Shown in pieces: positions 4,531 through 5,057 of a DNA stretch of 5,057 nt (positions are counted from its first letter, which is position 1; each line of letters opens with the position of its first letter). Made by a program: the position numbers and the translations under genes. The notes below the pieces were generated by a model, which was given only the letters and a program-made list of their open reading frames with translations, did no database searches and was not told where the DNA came from. Location: positions 1-5,057 of the forward strand of contig JAPULF010000595.1 in assembly GCA_027295245.1 (NCBI GenBank). Direction: 5' to 3'. Source of the DNA: Planctomycetota bacterium. GTDB taxonomy: Bacteria; Planctomycetota; Phycisphaerae; UBA1845; UTPLA1.

Positions 4531-5057
4531 ATGCAACTGGACGGGCTGTTTCTGGATTTGTACGGGACGCTGACCGACGGCGATCGGGCGGCGGTGGAGT
4601 CGGTTTGCGCGGACGTGGTGGCGGACTACGACATGCGGCTCACGGCGCATGAACTCAGTATTGCCTGGGGTGATCGGTTTTTCGCCGAGGTGGAAGTTGC
4701 GAACGACGAGGCGTTCCTCACGCTGTTCGATCTGGAAATCAAGACGCTTGTCGAGGTGACGCAGGCCCACGGAGTGACGGTGGAACCCCTTTCGTACGTC
4801 AAGAAACTCGAGTCGTATTGGATGCGTCCGCCGCTACAGCCGGAGGTGCGCGATTTTTTCGGTGCGTTGCGGCATCCGGTTTGCATCGTGTCGAACGCGG
4901 ATCGCAAGGATGCCGAATCGGCGTTGACGAGCCACGGAATCGAGGTGGCGGCGATCGTCACGTCCGAGGATGCGCGGTCGTACAAGCCGGCATCCAAGAT
5001 ATTCGACCTGGCCCTCGAAAAGACCGGATGGGCCCGCGAGCGGGTGATGCACGTGGG
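4531..5057 (+). CDS. HAD-superfamily hydrolase, haloacid dehalogenase-like, cut by the right edge
   Basis: The first 175 residues are present. HAD enzymes use a nucleophilic Asp, mostly as phosphatases. Motif I is LFLDLYGTLTD (6-16), with Asp9 as nucleophile and Tyr11 where many phosphatases carry a second Asp. A DxYGTL motif is typical of haloacid dehalogenase-type and some uncharacterised subfamily IA members. A helical cap follows (about 17-98). Motif II is CIVSNAD (118-124) with Ser121, and motif III is SYKPASKIFDLAL (150-162) with Lys152. The last residues, RVMHV, run into the expected VGD of motif IV, which is cut off, so the metal-binding acid cannot be checked. The ATG at 4531 fits the normal distance to motif I, though its ribosome site is weak. 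Whether it is a dehalogenase or a phosphatase cannot be decided here. Confidence 0.88.
   Translation, partial: MQLDGLFLDLYGTLTDGDRAAVESVCADVVADYDMRLTAHELSIAWGDRFFAEVEVANDEAFLTLFDLEIKTLVEVTQAHGVTVEPLSYVKKLESYWMRPPLQPEVRDFFGALRHPVCIVSNADRKDAESALTSHGIEVAAIVTSEDARSYKPASKIFDLALEKTGWARERVMHV

Noticed and set aside
3054..4532. 492-residue open frame antisense to mnmE
   Set aside because: The composition is dominated by Arg, Pro and Gln with no domain. It is a mirror of the strongly supported mnmE gene.

Overview
This 5057-base window is GC-rich and densely coding. It looks like ordinary chromosome from a GC-rich bacterium, with no integrase, transposase, tRNA, rRNA or CRISPR array visible. A planctomycete-like host (Planctomycetota, perhaps Phycisphaerae) is my best guess. 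It rests on the style of the proteins, namely a divergent MnmE, a CII-like helix-turn-helix protein ending a minus-strand cluster, and an ImuB-type polymerase tail. It is inference from memory, not proof.

Left part (1-1435): the window opens with the last 55 residues of a plus-strand Y-family polymerase-like protein of the ImuB type. Convergent to it is a minus-strand run of three small genes, listed in order of transcription. They are a CII-like helix-turn-helix protein (1435-962), a small signal-peptide or lipoprotein-like protein of unknown function (889-581), and a single-domain STAS anti-anti-sigma-like protein (519-190). The gaps are 72 and 61 bases, so they may be co-transcribed. Each gap also contains sequence that could be a signal of its own: a TATACT box, and an inverted repeat plus a 10-base palindrome.

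Middle and right part (1436-5057): a 108-base divergent intergenic region separates the minus-strand cluster from four plus-strand genes. These are rsmA/ksgA (16S rRNA adenine dimethyltransferase, 1544-2449), a hotdog-fold thioesterase-like gene (2541-3005), mnmE (tRNA modification GTPase, 3087-4472) and a HAD-superfamily hydrolase cut by the right edge (4531 onward). rsmA and mnmE both modify translation RNAs: rsmA acts on 16S rRNA during small-subunit assembly, and mnmE on the wobble uridine of certain tRNAs. The thioesterase between them seems to have its own promoter overlapping the rsmA stop codon, and its short leader can fold into two adjacent hairpins.

I found no obvious new multi-gene system. 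The observations most worth checking are the structured leader and altered active-site region of the thioesterase, the divergence of MnmE at normally conserved positions, and the small HTH/lipoprotein/STAS cluster, whose functions are not explained by known operons.
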